Origin: Anaerolineaceae bacterium
GTDB lineage: Bacteria; Chloroflexota; Anaerolineae; Anaerolineales; Anaerolineaceae
DNA length: 10,301 nucleotides
Reading direction: 5' to 3'
Assembly (NCBI GenBank): GCA_027348305.1
Contig: DAIEPS010000053.1
Coordinates: 1 to 10,301, forward strand
Shown: one piece after another, positions 1-6,813 of the stretch
Position numbering within the stretch: position 1 is the first letter of the stretch
Layout of the letters: each line of letters starts with the position of its first letter
The notes under the pieces: model-generated
Databases searched by the model: none
Seen by the model: only the letters and a program-made list of their open reading frames with translations
Told to the model about the DNA's origin: nothing
Program-made: the position numbers and the translations under genes

Positions 1-204
1 TCTTCTGCTGAAGAGTTCCAGGCGCTCAGTCCAAGCAGCCCGACCAGCAACTTTGTCAGCCTGTCGAGCGGTGAAACCCTAAGTTCAACAGATCTGTTCT
101 ACCGCGTATTTGGCGGCGGAACGCGTACGACATTTCAAACCTGTATCGCGCAAGGCAATGAAGATTCCTGGGGTAGACTTTTTGTGATTGCCCCGCTTGA
201 ATAG
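1..204 (+). CDS. C-terminal end of a probable sortase (partial)
   Basis: An open frame runs from the window edge to TAG at 202-204, giving the last 67 residues of a protein that begins upstream. The tail contains T-T-F-Q-T-C-I, with the Cys codon at 142-144, then W-G-R-L-F-V-I-A with the Arg codon at 175-177. This matches the end of sortase transpeptidases, where a TLxTC-type strand carries the catalytic Cys and a downstream Arg completes the active site. The catalytic His would lie upstream, outside the window. Sortases cleave a C-terminal sorting signal on secreted proteins and join them to a cell-surface acceptor, acting on the outer face of the membrane. The gene ends 25 nt before the next start, so it probably belongs to the same operon as the Wzz-like and BcsB-like genes. 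The sortase class cannot be assigned from this fragment. Confidence 0.6.
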   Translation, partial: SSAEEFQALSPSSPTSNFVSLSSGETLSSTDLFYRVFGGGTRTTFQTCIAQGNEDSWGRLFVIAPLE

Positions 205-218
205 CGATTGTTTTTAAT

Positions 219-225
219 GAGGAGG
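219..225 (+). promoter_or_regulatory. Strong Shine-Dalgarno for the Wzz-like gene
   Basis: GAGGAGG lies 4 nt before the ATG at 230. It fixes that start, and no promoter-like pair is evident in the 25-nt gap after the upstream stop, which supports co-transcription. Confidence 0.7.
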
Positions 226-229
226 ACGT

Positions 230-1321
230 ATGTCAACGAACCGTACCAGTTTTACAAGATTTCAAAGAGGGTGGAGAATTTTGGTGATCTTTGTTTCTGC
301 CTTTGCGGTGGGAGCATTGATCTGGTCGGTGCTGGTCACCCCCAGGTACCGGGCATCCGCTAAATTCCTCGTCTATCCCAATAACACATTGACGAGCAGC
401 CGTGATGTGGTCAGCAGCCTGGATACGCTGGATAAGCGCACCATCTCAACCACCTATGCGGATATTTTGGACAGCAACCGCGTTTATCAGGATACGATTA
501 GCCGACTGCAACTGGATGAAGCCGCGCTGAAAGAAATGAAGGTCTACTCGGAAGTGCAGACCGACACCAACATCCTGGTATTGCATGTGGAAGGACCGAA
601 TCCTCAGTCGGTCACCCTGCTGGCCAATAACATCGGCCAAAATGGCATCAGCTACATTAAAAGTATTTACCAGGTTTACGACATCGTCTTTTTGGATACT
701 GCGGTTGAACCCACCACTCCCTACCTGCCGCGCCCATTCATTGATACGCTGATCGCTGCGGGGGCAGGCCTCCTCATCGGTATCATCTTCCTGCTGCTGC
801 GTGAGTTGTTACGCACACCACTCGAAGCGTTGCGCGAACGTACCATTACCGACAAACAATCCCTGGCCTTCACCCGCAAATACCTGCTGCGTTCGTTCAC
901 CCAGGAACTTATCAAACCAAAAGAAGTGCCTGTGGCATTTGGGGTGATCTACCTGCAGGGGCTTGAAGACCTGATCGATGGGCTGCCCGAACGCATCACA
1001 ACTATTTTGATGCAGAATGTGGTCGAGCGTCTGCATGAACAACTGCGTGGCAACGACCTGGTAGGCAGATGGAACCGTCTTGAATTCGGTGTACTGCTGC
1101 CCTCCACCCCTGAATCTCCGGCCAAGAAAACTTATGAACGCTTGCTCTTGGCGCTTGAAGAACCCATCCAAACGGAATCAGGCGAGAAGATCTTCTTGAC
1201 CCCCGTAGCCGGTGTGGTCACCCGCCAACCTGAAGACTCAAGTGACCAGATGATCATTCGAGTCGAAGAAGCGGTGAAAGAGGCGCGCTCAGGTGCCAAC
1301 AAAATGGTCATGGGAAACTGA
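230..1321 (+). CDS. Wzz/CapA-like chain-length protein fused to a degenerate GGDEF-like domain
   Basis: This is a 363-residue inner-membrane protein. TM helix 1 spans about residues 17-36 and is followed by T-P-R-Y-R-A-S-A-K-F, the usual opening of the Wzz extracytoplasmic domain. The loop is only about 130 residues, as in Gram-positive CapA/YveK proteins rather than long enterobacterial Wzz. A Pro-rich segment (161-169) precedes TM helix 2 (about 171-190), also typical of the family. The cytoplasmic part (about 205-355) follows a GGDEF-domain plan: a T-D-K-Q opening near 207, a central strand at 235-243, R-x-N-D-L-V-G-R at 273-280 and a C-terminal E-E-A-V-K-E-A-R-S-G-A-N-K. The signature itself is W-N-R-L-E-F (281-286), so the paired glycines and first acidic residue are lost and diguanylate cyclase activity is unlikely. 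Wzz-type proteins help set polysaccharide length and export; the GGDEF-like part may be a scaffold or sensor. The domain call is by eye. Confidence 0.68.
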   Translation: MSTNRTSFTRFQRGWRILVIFVSAFAVGALIWSVLVTPRYRASAKFLVYPNNTLTSSRDVVSSLDTLDKRTISTTYADILDSNRVYQDTISRLQLDEAALKEMKVYSEVQTDTNILVLHVEGPNPQSVTLLANNIGQNGISYIKSIYQVYDIVFLDTAVEPTTPYLPRPFIDTLIAAGAGLLIGIIFLLLRELLRTPLEALRERTITDKQSLAFTRKYLLRSFTQELIKPKEVPVAFGVIYLQGLEDLIDGLPERITTILMQNVVERLHEQLRGNDLVGRWNRLEFGVLLPSTPESPAKKTYERLLLALEEPIQTESGEKIFLTPVAGVVTRQPEDSSDQMIIRVEEAVKEARSGANKMVMGN

Positions 1322-1323
1322 CC

Positions 1324-1330
1324 GAGGAGG
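1324..1330 (+). promoter_or_regulatory. Strong Shine-Dalgarno for the BcsB-like gene
   Basis: GAGGAGG lies 5 nt before the ATG at 1336. A nearer ATG at 1331 opens a two-codon frame (ATG-ACA-TGA) and is not the start. The short gap after the upstream stop suggests translational coupling. Confidence 0.7.
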
Positions 1331-1335
1331 ATGAC

Positions 1336-3504
1336 ATGAAACGTTCACTCGTTTACAAACTATTTGGCTTCATCCTTCTGGCAGGGTTGGTTTTCAACCT
1401 TGTGGCAGTTCACCCTGTACTGGCTCAAACTGCCTCTCAGGCAAACCTTACCCTGACGGATCTGGGCATGACCATTCCGCAAACCTTGACCGGCCCGATC
1501 TCAGAGGTTGACCTCACCTTCAACCTACCCGCGGACTGGAAGCCTCAAGGCACCGCCACTCTGGATCTTGACATCATGGCATTCTTCTCAAGCCTGGTGG
1601 CTACTGAATCCAACCAGACCCTCTCAGGGCTGGTGGGCGGCGATCTCAGCCTCTATTTGAACGATACCATGGTGGGCATCAACACCCTTCAGACCAGCGG
1701 CCAGCAAACGATTCATTACGAATTTGATGCAGCGCTTTTTACCCCTGTGACTCGAGACGGGGTGAATACCTTGCGTATTCGCTGGGATGGCTCCATTTCC
1801 TGTTTAATGAACCTGCTCTCCAGTGTGACAGTTTCGCCGACCTCCAAACTGGTTTTTGGGTATGATGCGGGCCAGAAATCCTTGACTCTCAATGATTTTC
1901 CGGCGCCCTTTGTGGTCAAGAATTCAGTTCAACCGGTAGCATTAAAAATCGCACTTCCAGACAGCCCAAGTGCCGGGGAACTGCGCGCTGCCATGATATT
2001 GGCTGCGGGTGTAGGTCAGATCTCAAATGGTCAGACCATGGCCGAGGTGATCCCACTGGCTGAGTACCGGCCGGCGGCATCCACTTCTGAAAATGTGATC
2101 CTGGTGGCAAATAGCGAATCACTGAAGACTCTTTCGCTTTCCACGCTTGGAATCGGTTCTGATTTGCAGGCGAATGCCGGCGAAGGGCTGGTGTACTTCT
2201 TCAAACCAGCTGGAGGTTACGGTTTGGTTGTGAGCGGGGATGATTCTGGCATTGTCAAGGCAGCCCAGGCTGTCAGCGCGGACCAGGTGATCGCGGGCGG
2301 AGACGCTAATACCATGCTGGTAAGCGGCATCAATCCTGTGACGGCTGCCACCGGTCCTGAAGACATGACCCTGGATGACCTGGGTGTGGGAGAGTTGGTA
2401 TTTACCAAGCCCAACAGCCTGTCACAATCATTTGATTTCTTCGTGCCTGCCGGAAACCAGGTAAGAGCCGATGCTAGTTTTGACCTGGTGATCAGCCACT
2501 CACAACAGTTGGATTACCTGCGTTCAGGTCTTCAAATGCTTGTCAACGGTTACCCCGCAGTAAGCTTGCGTCTCACAGACAATACCTCCAACCAGGCTAT
2601 GTTCAAATTGATCATGCCTGCCAACCTGGTGCACGCCGGCCGAAATACAGTGGAGTTCGTTGCTGACTTGAATATGCGCGACCTGTGTACTGCTCCAACT
2701 GAAAATATGGCCTGGCTGCGCGTCAGTTCAGGTTCACTGCTGCACTTGCCGCTTGAAACCGCGGTGGGCGGTTCACTTGTTTCAAAGACTTTTTCTGATT
2801 TCCCAAATGCGTTTCTGACCGGTTCAGGTCTGGATAATGTGTTGATCGAGATCGCTCCGGCAGAATTTGGCAATATTCAAGCTGCGGCAAAATTGGCCGG
2901 CCGGCTGGGTGCCGGATTGCCAGATCACACCATCATGCAGCTTAATGCTGCCTTTGTTGCAGCCGTAGATCCAGCGCTGGCGGCCAAAGCCAGTATCATC
3001 CTCGTGGGTGCTCCTTCAAGTTTCACCAGCCTGACGGATAAAACTCAATTCCCGTCCTTGGTGTTCGATGCTCAAAACCTGCTCAGTGATCAAAGTGCTC
3101 TTGAATTGGTTACAAAGCCCCAGGCAGGAGAGAATGCCGGCTACCTGGCCATCCGCGGATATGACGCCACAACCAGTAAAGTACTGCTGGCAGTTCTGGG
3201 CAGCAGCCCCACTGGTTTGACTTACGCGGTGGACGGGTTGATCAGCAATCAGGCGGCAAAGAACAACTTCATGATCGTAACGGGTAAAAATGAAGAGACT
3301 GGCTGGCTGGATGCAGGTATCGCCACCGGTGAGATTGCATCGGCTTCGAGCCAACAAACCCCGGTTGCTCCTGGTGTGGATGCCGTCCAGGCGTTCAGGA
3401 TCAACATGCTCAAGTGGGTCGTCCCCGCCTTGGTGGTGCTGCTGGCCGTGATGCTGCTCTTCCTCTACATTGAGATCAGACTGAGAGTCAACAAAAAGAA
3501 ATAG
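1336..3504 (+). CDS. bcsB: BcsB-like extracytoplasmic subunit of a beta-glucan synthase
   Basis: At 722 residues this is slightly shorter than enterobacterial BcsB. A signal peptide covers about 1-30, with a V-L-A/Q cleavage site, and a C-terminal TM helix at about 694-713 is followed by a basic tail, so the bulk lies outside the cytoplasm. Two repeats of a BcsB-type unit are visible. The jelly-roll halves start with L-T-L-T-D-L-G (38-44) and M-T-L-D-D-L-G (344-350). The alpha/beta halves start with L-N-D-F-P-A-P-F (185-192) and F-S-D-F-P-N-A-F (486-493). This CBD/flavodoxin-like duplication is known for BcsB, which binds BcsA through its C-terminal anchor and guides the emerging glucan chain. 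The partner synthase is not in the window. The polymer could be cellulose or another beta-linked polysaccharide, so the symbol indicates family rather than product. Upstream context (Wzz-like, sortase) fits a surface-polysaccharide operon. Confidence 0.75.
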   Translation: MKRSLVYKLFGFILLAGLVFNLVAVHPVLAQTASQANLTLTDLGMTIPQTLTGPISEVDLTFNLPADWKPQGTATLDLDIMAFFSSLVATESNQTLSGLVGGDLSLYLNDTMVGINTLQTSGQQTIHYEFDAALFTPVTRDGVNTLRIRWDGSISCLMNLLSSVTVSPTSKLVFGYDAGQKSLTLNDFPAPFVVKNSVQPVALKIALPDSPSAGELRAAMILAAGVGQISNGQTMAEVIPLAEYRPAASTSENVILVANSESLKTLSLSTLGIGSDLQANAGEGLVYFFKPAGGYGLVVSGDDSGIVKAAQAVSADQVIAGGDANTMLVSGINPVTAATGPEDMTLDDLGVGELVFTKPNSLSQSFDFFVPAGNQVRADASFDLVISHSQQLDYLRSGLQMLVNGYPAVSLRLTDNTSNQAMFKLIMPANLVHAGRNTVEFVADLNMRDLCTAPTENMAWLRVSSGSLLHLPLETAVGGSLVSKTFSDFPNAFLTGSGLDNVLIEIAPAEFGNIQAAAKLAGRLGAGLPDHTIMQLNAAFVAAVDPALAAKASIILVGAPSSFTSLTDKTQFPSLVFDAQNLLSDQSALELVTKPQAGENAGYLAIRGYDATTSKVLLAVLGSSPTGLTYAVDGLISNQAAKNNFMIVTGKNEETGWLDAGIATGEIASASSQQTPVAPGVDAVQAFRINMLKWVVPALVVLLAVMLLFLYIEIRLRVNKKK

Positions 3505-3524
3505 AATAAAAACACAATGATATC

Positions 3525-3572
3525 CTTCACCCTGCAAGTTTCTCCATCTTCTTCGAGAGCGGCAGGGTGAAG
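3525..3572 (+). repeat. 11-bp inverted repeat between the two gene modules
   Basis: CTTCACCCTGC (3525-3535) and GCAGGGTGAAG (3562-3572) are perfect reverse complements separated by 26 nt. Inside the loop, TCTC (3541-3544) can pair with GAGA (3555-3558). It begins 21 nt after the BcsB-like stop. Only a poor T-run follows (ATTTGATA), so it is not a textbook intrinsic terminator. It may end or attenuate transcription of the surface operon, or stabilise the 3' end of that mRNA. Confidence 0.45.
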
Positions 3573-3627
3573 ATTTGATAACACACAAGTTATGCTTGGT
3601 TAGTTTATTAGTGAAAAAAAATTAACT

Positions 3628-3634
3628 GAAGGAA
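3628..3634 (+). promoter_or_regulatory. Shine-Dalgarno for the 1044-aa phosphorylase
   Basis: GAAGGAA sits 5 nt before the ATG at 3640 in an AT-rich leader (3573-3639). I saw no convincing -35/-10 pair in that leader, although a promoter is expected there if the inverted repeat upstream terminates transcription. Confidence 0.55.
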
Positions 3635-3639
3635 TTTTT

Positions 3640-6600
3640 ATGACTGACTTGATTTCATCCTCCGGGCGTTTTAAATTACAGGATTTCCAACAGAAAAAGG
3701 TGTTTTCCAGCTTTCTACCAGGTATCGCCGGACTCAAGGGTATCCCCATGTGGGTGTTTTATGTCAACCGTGGACAGGGTATCGCCGGTTTTGGTGTCGA
3801 AAGCAAGGATCACCCCCTGATGGAATACCAGTGCGCCCAAAGGGCTTACCAGGTGGCAGCGCAATTGGGCTTTCGTACTTTTCTGAAAGGTAAACGCGAT
3901 GGCGACACCTGGAATTACGAACCTTTTGGTTCTGCTGGCGGGGATCAGGTAAAGCGTACCATGACCACCGGGCTAAACGACCTGGAGATCGAGGAAGTTA
4001 ACGAAGCCCTTGGGCTTCAAGTCAATGTCTTGTATTTTCTACTCCCCAATGAACCTTTTGCTGCACTGGTGCGCAAGGTGACCTTTACCAACATTGGCAA
4101 GGGCTCGCTCAAGCTCGAAGTGTTGGATGGTCTGCCAGTGCTCTGTCCATTCGGGATTGATGACCAGACTTTTAAAAATATGGGACGCACCATCGAAGCC
4201 TGGGAGGAAGTGGTCAACCACAAAGAGGGGCTGCCATTCTTCCGCATCAAGGCCAGCGCGGATGACAAACTGCATGTCGAAGAGATCAAGGCCGGCAATT
4301 TTGCCCTGGCCTTCCAAAACGGGAAACAACTTCCAGCTATGGTCGATCCGCAGGCAGTGTTTGGCCCTGATACCGCGTTTGGCTTTCCGCATAAATTGAC
4401 CCATGACGGATTATTGTCTGTGCTTTCACAATATCAAGTTACCCAGGGACGCACGCCGTGTGCCATGTTTGGTGTGGAAATTGAACTAGCCGCAGGCAGC
4501 TCTGAAACCATCAACAGTTTTTACGGTCATGCTCCTGAGCTGAAGGTCATCCGCTCGCAGGTATCACGCCTGCAAAGATCGGATTTCATGTCTGCCAAGA
4601 TCGAAGAAGAAGGCCAACTGGCACGCGAGCTGACGGCGCCGATCCACACCGAATCTGCATCAACGGTCTTTGATGACTATTGCAGTCAGACCTGGCTGGA
4701 TAACGTCATGCGCGGCGGCATGCCGCTGTTGCTTGGCGGCAGACACACTTATCATATCTTCTCCCGCCGGCACGGCGACCTGGAACGCGACTACAACTTC
4801 TTTGTCGTGGCGCCCGAACTTTACAGCCAGGGCAACGGCAGCTATCGGGATATTAACCAGAACCGACGCAGCGACGTCTTTTTCTTTCCCAAATCGGGTG
4901 AGTTCAACATTCGCCTGTTCATGAGCCTGATCCAAAGCGATGGCTACAACCCGCTGACCATCCAGGGGTCCAACTTCACACTGCCCGCGGAATCTGTCAC
5001 GGATCTCGTCAAATTGGCGGGCAAACCGGCAGAATTGCAAAAAGTGTTAAGCAGCCATTTCACTCCCGGTCAGGTGATGACCGCGGCTTTGAAAGCGGAT
5101 CTATCCATCAGCCTAGAGGATTTTCTCGAAAAAGTCTTTGCTGCTGCAGAGCAGCACATCCAGGCTGTGCACGGTGAGGGCTACTGGTCAGATCATTGGA
5201 GCTACAACCTCGACCTGGTGGAGTCTTACCTGAGTGTCTACCCTGAGAACCGTGAAAAGCTGTTCTTCGATTCAGAACCACTGGCGTTTTTTGACAATGC
5301 CACCTGCATCAATCCGCGCAGCAAGCGCTTTGTGCTGGATAGTGAAGCTCCACGCCAATTCAACGTGGTTTACAAAGATGAAGAAAAAGCCGCCATGCTG
5401 GCTGCACGCAAGGAAGACGGCCATTGGAGCAGGACCCGGCACGGCAAGGGTGAGATATTCAAGACTCCCCTGGTTTCAAAATTTGCACTGCTGGCGCTCT
5501 TAAAATTCGCAGCGTTGGATCCCTCCGGTTATGGTGTACAGATGGAAGGCGGCAAGCCAGGCTGGTACGACGCCCTAAACGGCATGCCGGCGCTCTTCGG
5601 TTCGTCCATGCCAGACAGTTACGAATTGTTACGTTTGATCAATTATTTGATCGATTTGCTGGAAGTAACCGGCCGAGAGGTGTCGCTTCCCGTTGAAGCG
5701 GTTGAACTGGTAAAGGCTATCCAACAGACGCTTGCGGGGCATACCACCTCCTACCAGGTGTGGGATGCGCTTTCTACGGCGGTGGAGCATTACCGCGAGA
5801 TCACCCGCCTCGGATTTGAAGGGGCTTGTGAAGACGTTAATTTGACCGAAACACTGCGAGCCATGCAGGCTTACCTGCGAGACGGGTTGAAACGTTCCGA
5901 GTTGGCGGCAGGCACTTTGCCGGCCACCTATTTCACCCATCTCCCGAAAAAATATGAAAAAACTGGGCAGACCGACGCGCTCGGCAGGCCGGTCATCCAC
6001 GTGACCGAGTTTGATGCCCAGCCGCTGCCAACCTTCCTTGAAGGGCCTGTGCGCCGCCTGCGGACTTTGGATGCAAAAGACGCAAACAACCTGTATCAGA
6101 ATTTGCGAAAAAGTGCACTCTTTGACAAAAAATTGAACATGTTCCGTTTGAACGCCAGCCTTGAAAGCCAGCCGCACATGATCGGACGTGCGCGCGCCTT
6201 CACCCCCGGTTGGCTTGAGAACGAATCCATCTGGATGCACATGGATTTCAAGTTGATGCTCGAACTGCTGCGAAAAGGCTTGTTGGAGGAGTTCTATCAA
6301 GAGTTCAAACGTCACGTCCCTGCTTTTATGAACCCTGAGATCTACGGGCGCAGTCCGCTCGAAAACTCTTCTTTCATTGCCTCAAGCGCACATCCCGACC
6401 CCAATTTGCACGGCAATGGTTTTGTTGCCCGCTTGAGCGGATCCACCGCCGAGTTCTTGAGCATGTGGGTGATCATGACCGCCGGCCTGAAGCCATTCAG
6501 TTTTGAGAACGGCAAGCTGCTGCTCACCTTGCAGCCGCTGCTGCCGGGATGGCTTTTCAAAGAGGAAGGCACTTTTAAATTCAAGTTGCTGGGATCCTGT

Positions 6601-6774
6601 GAAGTGACCCTGCACAACCCGTCCAGGTCAGACACGTTCAAAACCAAACCGGCACGCATCAATTTGCGTACTGCGGACGGGAAAGAAGTCAGCGTGGAGG
6701 GGAATGTGATCCCTCCGCCCTATGCCGGGATGGCGCGTGAAGGTAAAATCGTGGGCATGGACGTGCATTATTAA
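3640..6774 (+). CDS. Large cytosolic beta-glucan phosphorylase, GH161/GH94-like (clan GH-Q)
   Basis: This is a 1044-residue protein with no signal peptide or TM segment. It opens with F-S-S-F-L-P-G-I-A-G-L-K-G-I-P (23-37) and Y-V-N-R-G-Q-G-I, a pattern I associate with large proteins often annotated as cellobiose phosphorylase. Later motifs match GH94-type enzymes in order. G-N-G-S-Y-R-D-I-N-Q (398-407) fits the phosphate-side Arg segment. G-W-Y-D-A-L-N-G (641-648) aligns with the D-W-N-D-A-L acid motif, making D644 the likely general acid. E-N-E-S-I-W-M-H (860-867) aligns with the phosphate-binding His segment, and L-S-G-S (932-935) with the T-G loop. The reaction would be reversible, inverting phosphorolysis of a beta-glucoside to alpha-glucose 1-phosphate. 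Its length and Y-D-A-L-N-G motif argue against ordinary GH94 disaccharide phosphorylases; GH161 beta-1,3-glucan or cellodextrin phosphorylases are my favoured relatives. Substrate linkage cannot be read from sequence. It is first of three genes likely co-transcribed. Confidence 0.75.
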   Translation: MTDLISSSGRFKLQDFQQKKVFSSFLPGIAGLKGIPMWVFYVNRGQGIAGFGVESKDHPLMEYQCAQRAYQVAAQLGFRTFLKGKRDGDTWNYEPFGSAGGDQVKRTMTTGLNDLEIEEVNEALGLQVNVLYFLLPNEPFAALVRKVTFTNIGKGSLKLEVLDGLPVLCPFGIDDQTFKNMGRTIEAWEEVVNHKEGLPFFRIKASADDKLHVEEIKAGNFALAFQNGKQLPAMVDPQAVFGPDTAFGFPHKLTHDGLLSVLSQYQVTQGRTPCAMFGVEIELAAGSSETINSFYGHAPELKVIRSQVSRLQRSDFMSAKIEEEGQLARELTAPIHTESASTVFDDYCSQTWLDNVMRGGMPLLLGGRHTYHIFSRRHGDLERDYNFFVVAPELYSQGNGSYRDINQNRRSDVFFFPKSGEFNIRLFMSLIQSDGYNPLTIQGSNFTLPAESVTDLVKLAGKPAELQKVLSSHFTPGQVMTAALKADLSISLEDFLEKVFAAAEQHIQAVHGEGYWSDHWSYNLDLVESYLSVYPENREKLFFDSEPLAFFDNATCINPRSKRFVLDSEAPRQFNVVYKDEEKAAMLAARKEDGHWSRTRHGKGEIFKTPLVSKFALLALLKFAALDPSGYGVQMEGGKPGWYDALNGMPALFGSSMPDSYELLRLINYLIDLLEVTGREVSLPVEAVELVKAIQQTLAGHTTSYQVWDALSTAVEHYREITRLGFEGACEDVNLTETLRAMQAYLRDGLKRSELAAGTLPATYFTHLPKKYEKTGQTDALGRPVIHVTEFDAQPLPTFLEGPVRRLRTLDAKDANNLYQNLRKSALFDKKLNMFRLNASLESQPHMIGRARAFTPGWLENESIWMHMDFKLMLELLRKGLLEEFYQEFKRHVPAFMNPEIYGRSPLENSSFIASSAHPDPNLHGNGFVARLSGSTAEFLSMWVIMTAGLKPFSFENGKLLLTLQPLLPGWLFKEEGTFKFKLLGSCEVTLHNPSRSDTFKTKPARINLRTADGKEVSVEGNVIPPPYAGMAREGKIVGMDVHY

Positions 6775-6803
6775 TCGTTTTCGAACTTATCTTTTTATCG
6801 CAA

Positions 6804-6809
6804 GTGAGG
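6804..6809 (+). promoter_or_regulatory. Shine-Dalgarno for the GH94 gene
   Basis: GTGAGG lies 4 nt before the ATG at 6814 and supports that start over a GTG at 6804. The 39-nt gap from the preceding stop shows no terminator-like hairpin. Confidence 0.5.
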
Positions 6810-6813
6810 CGTT

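Noticed and set aside
809..1171. A 120-codon - strand frame within the Wzz-like gene.
   Set aside because: It is antisense to the GGDEF-like region, which keeps a coherent fold pattern on the + strand. No domain or good ribosome site.
3016..3588. A 190-codon open frame on the - strand overlapping the end of the BcsB-like gene.
   Set aside because: No recognisable domain. It runs against the well-supported signal-peptide and TM-anchored protein on the + strand.
3573..3639. Possible promoter (TTGATA at 3575-3580) in the leader of the 1044-aa phosphorylase.
   Set aside because: No -10 element at a suitable distance could be found by eye, so I do not list it as a promoter.
5629..6315. A 228-codon open frame on the - strand inside the 1044-aa phosphorylase gene.
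   Set aside because: It lies wholly antisense to a gene with intact family motifs, has no recognisable domain, and is explained by codon bias of the + strand gene.
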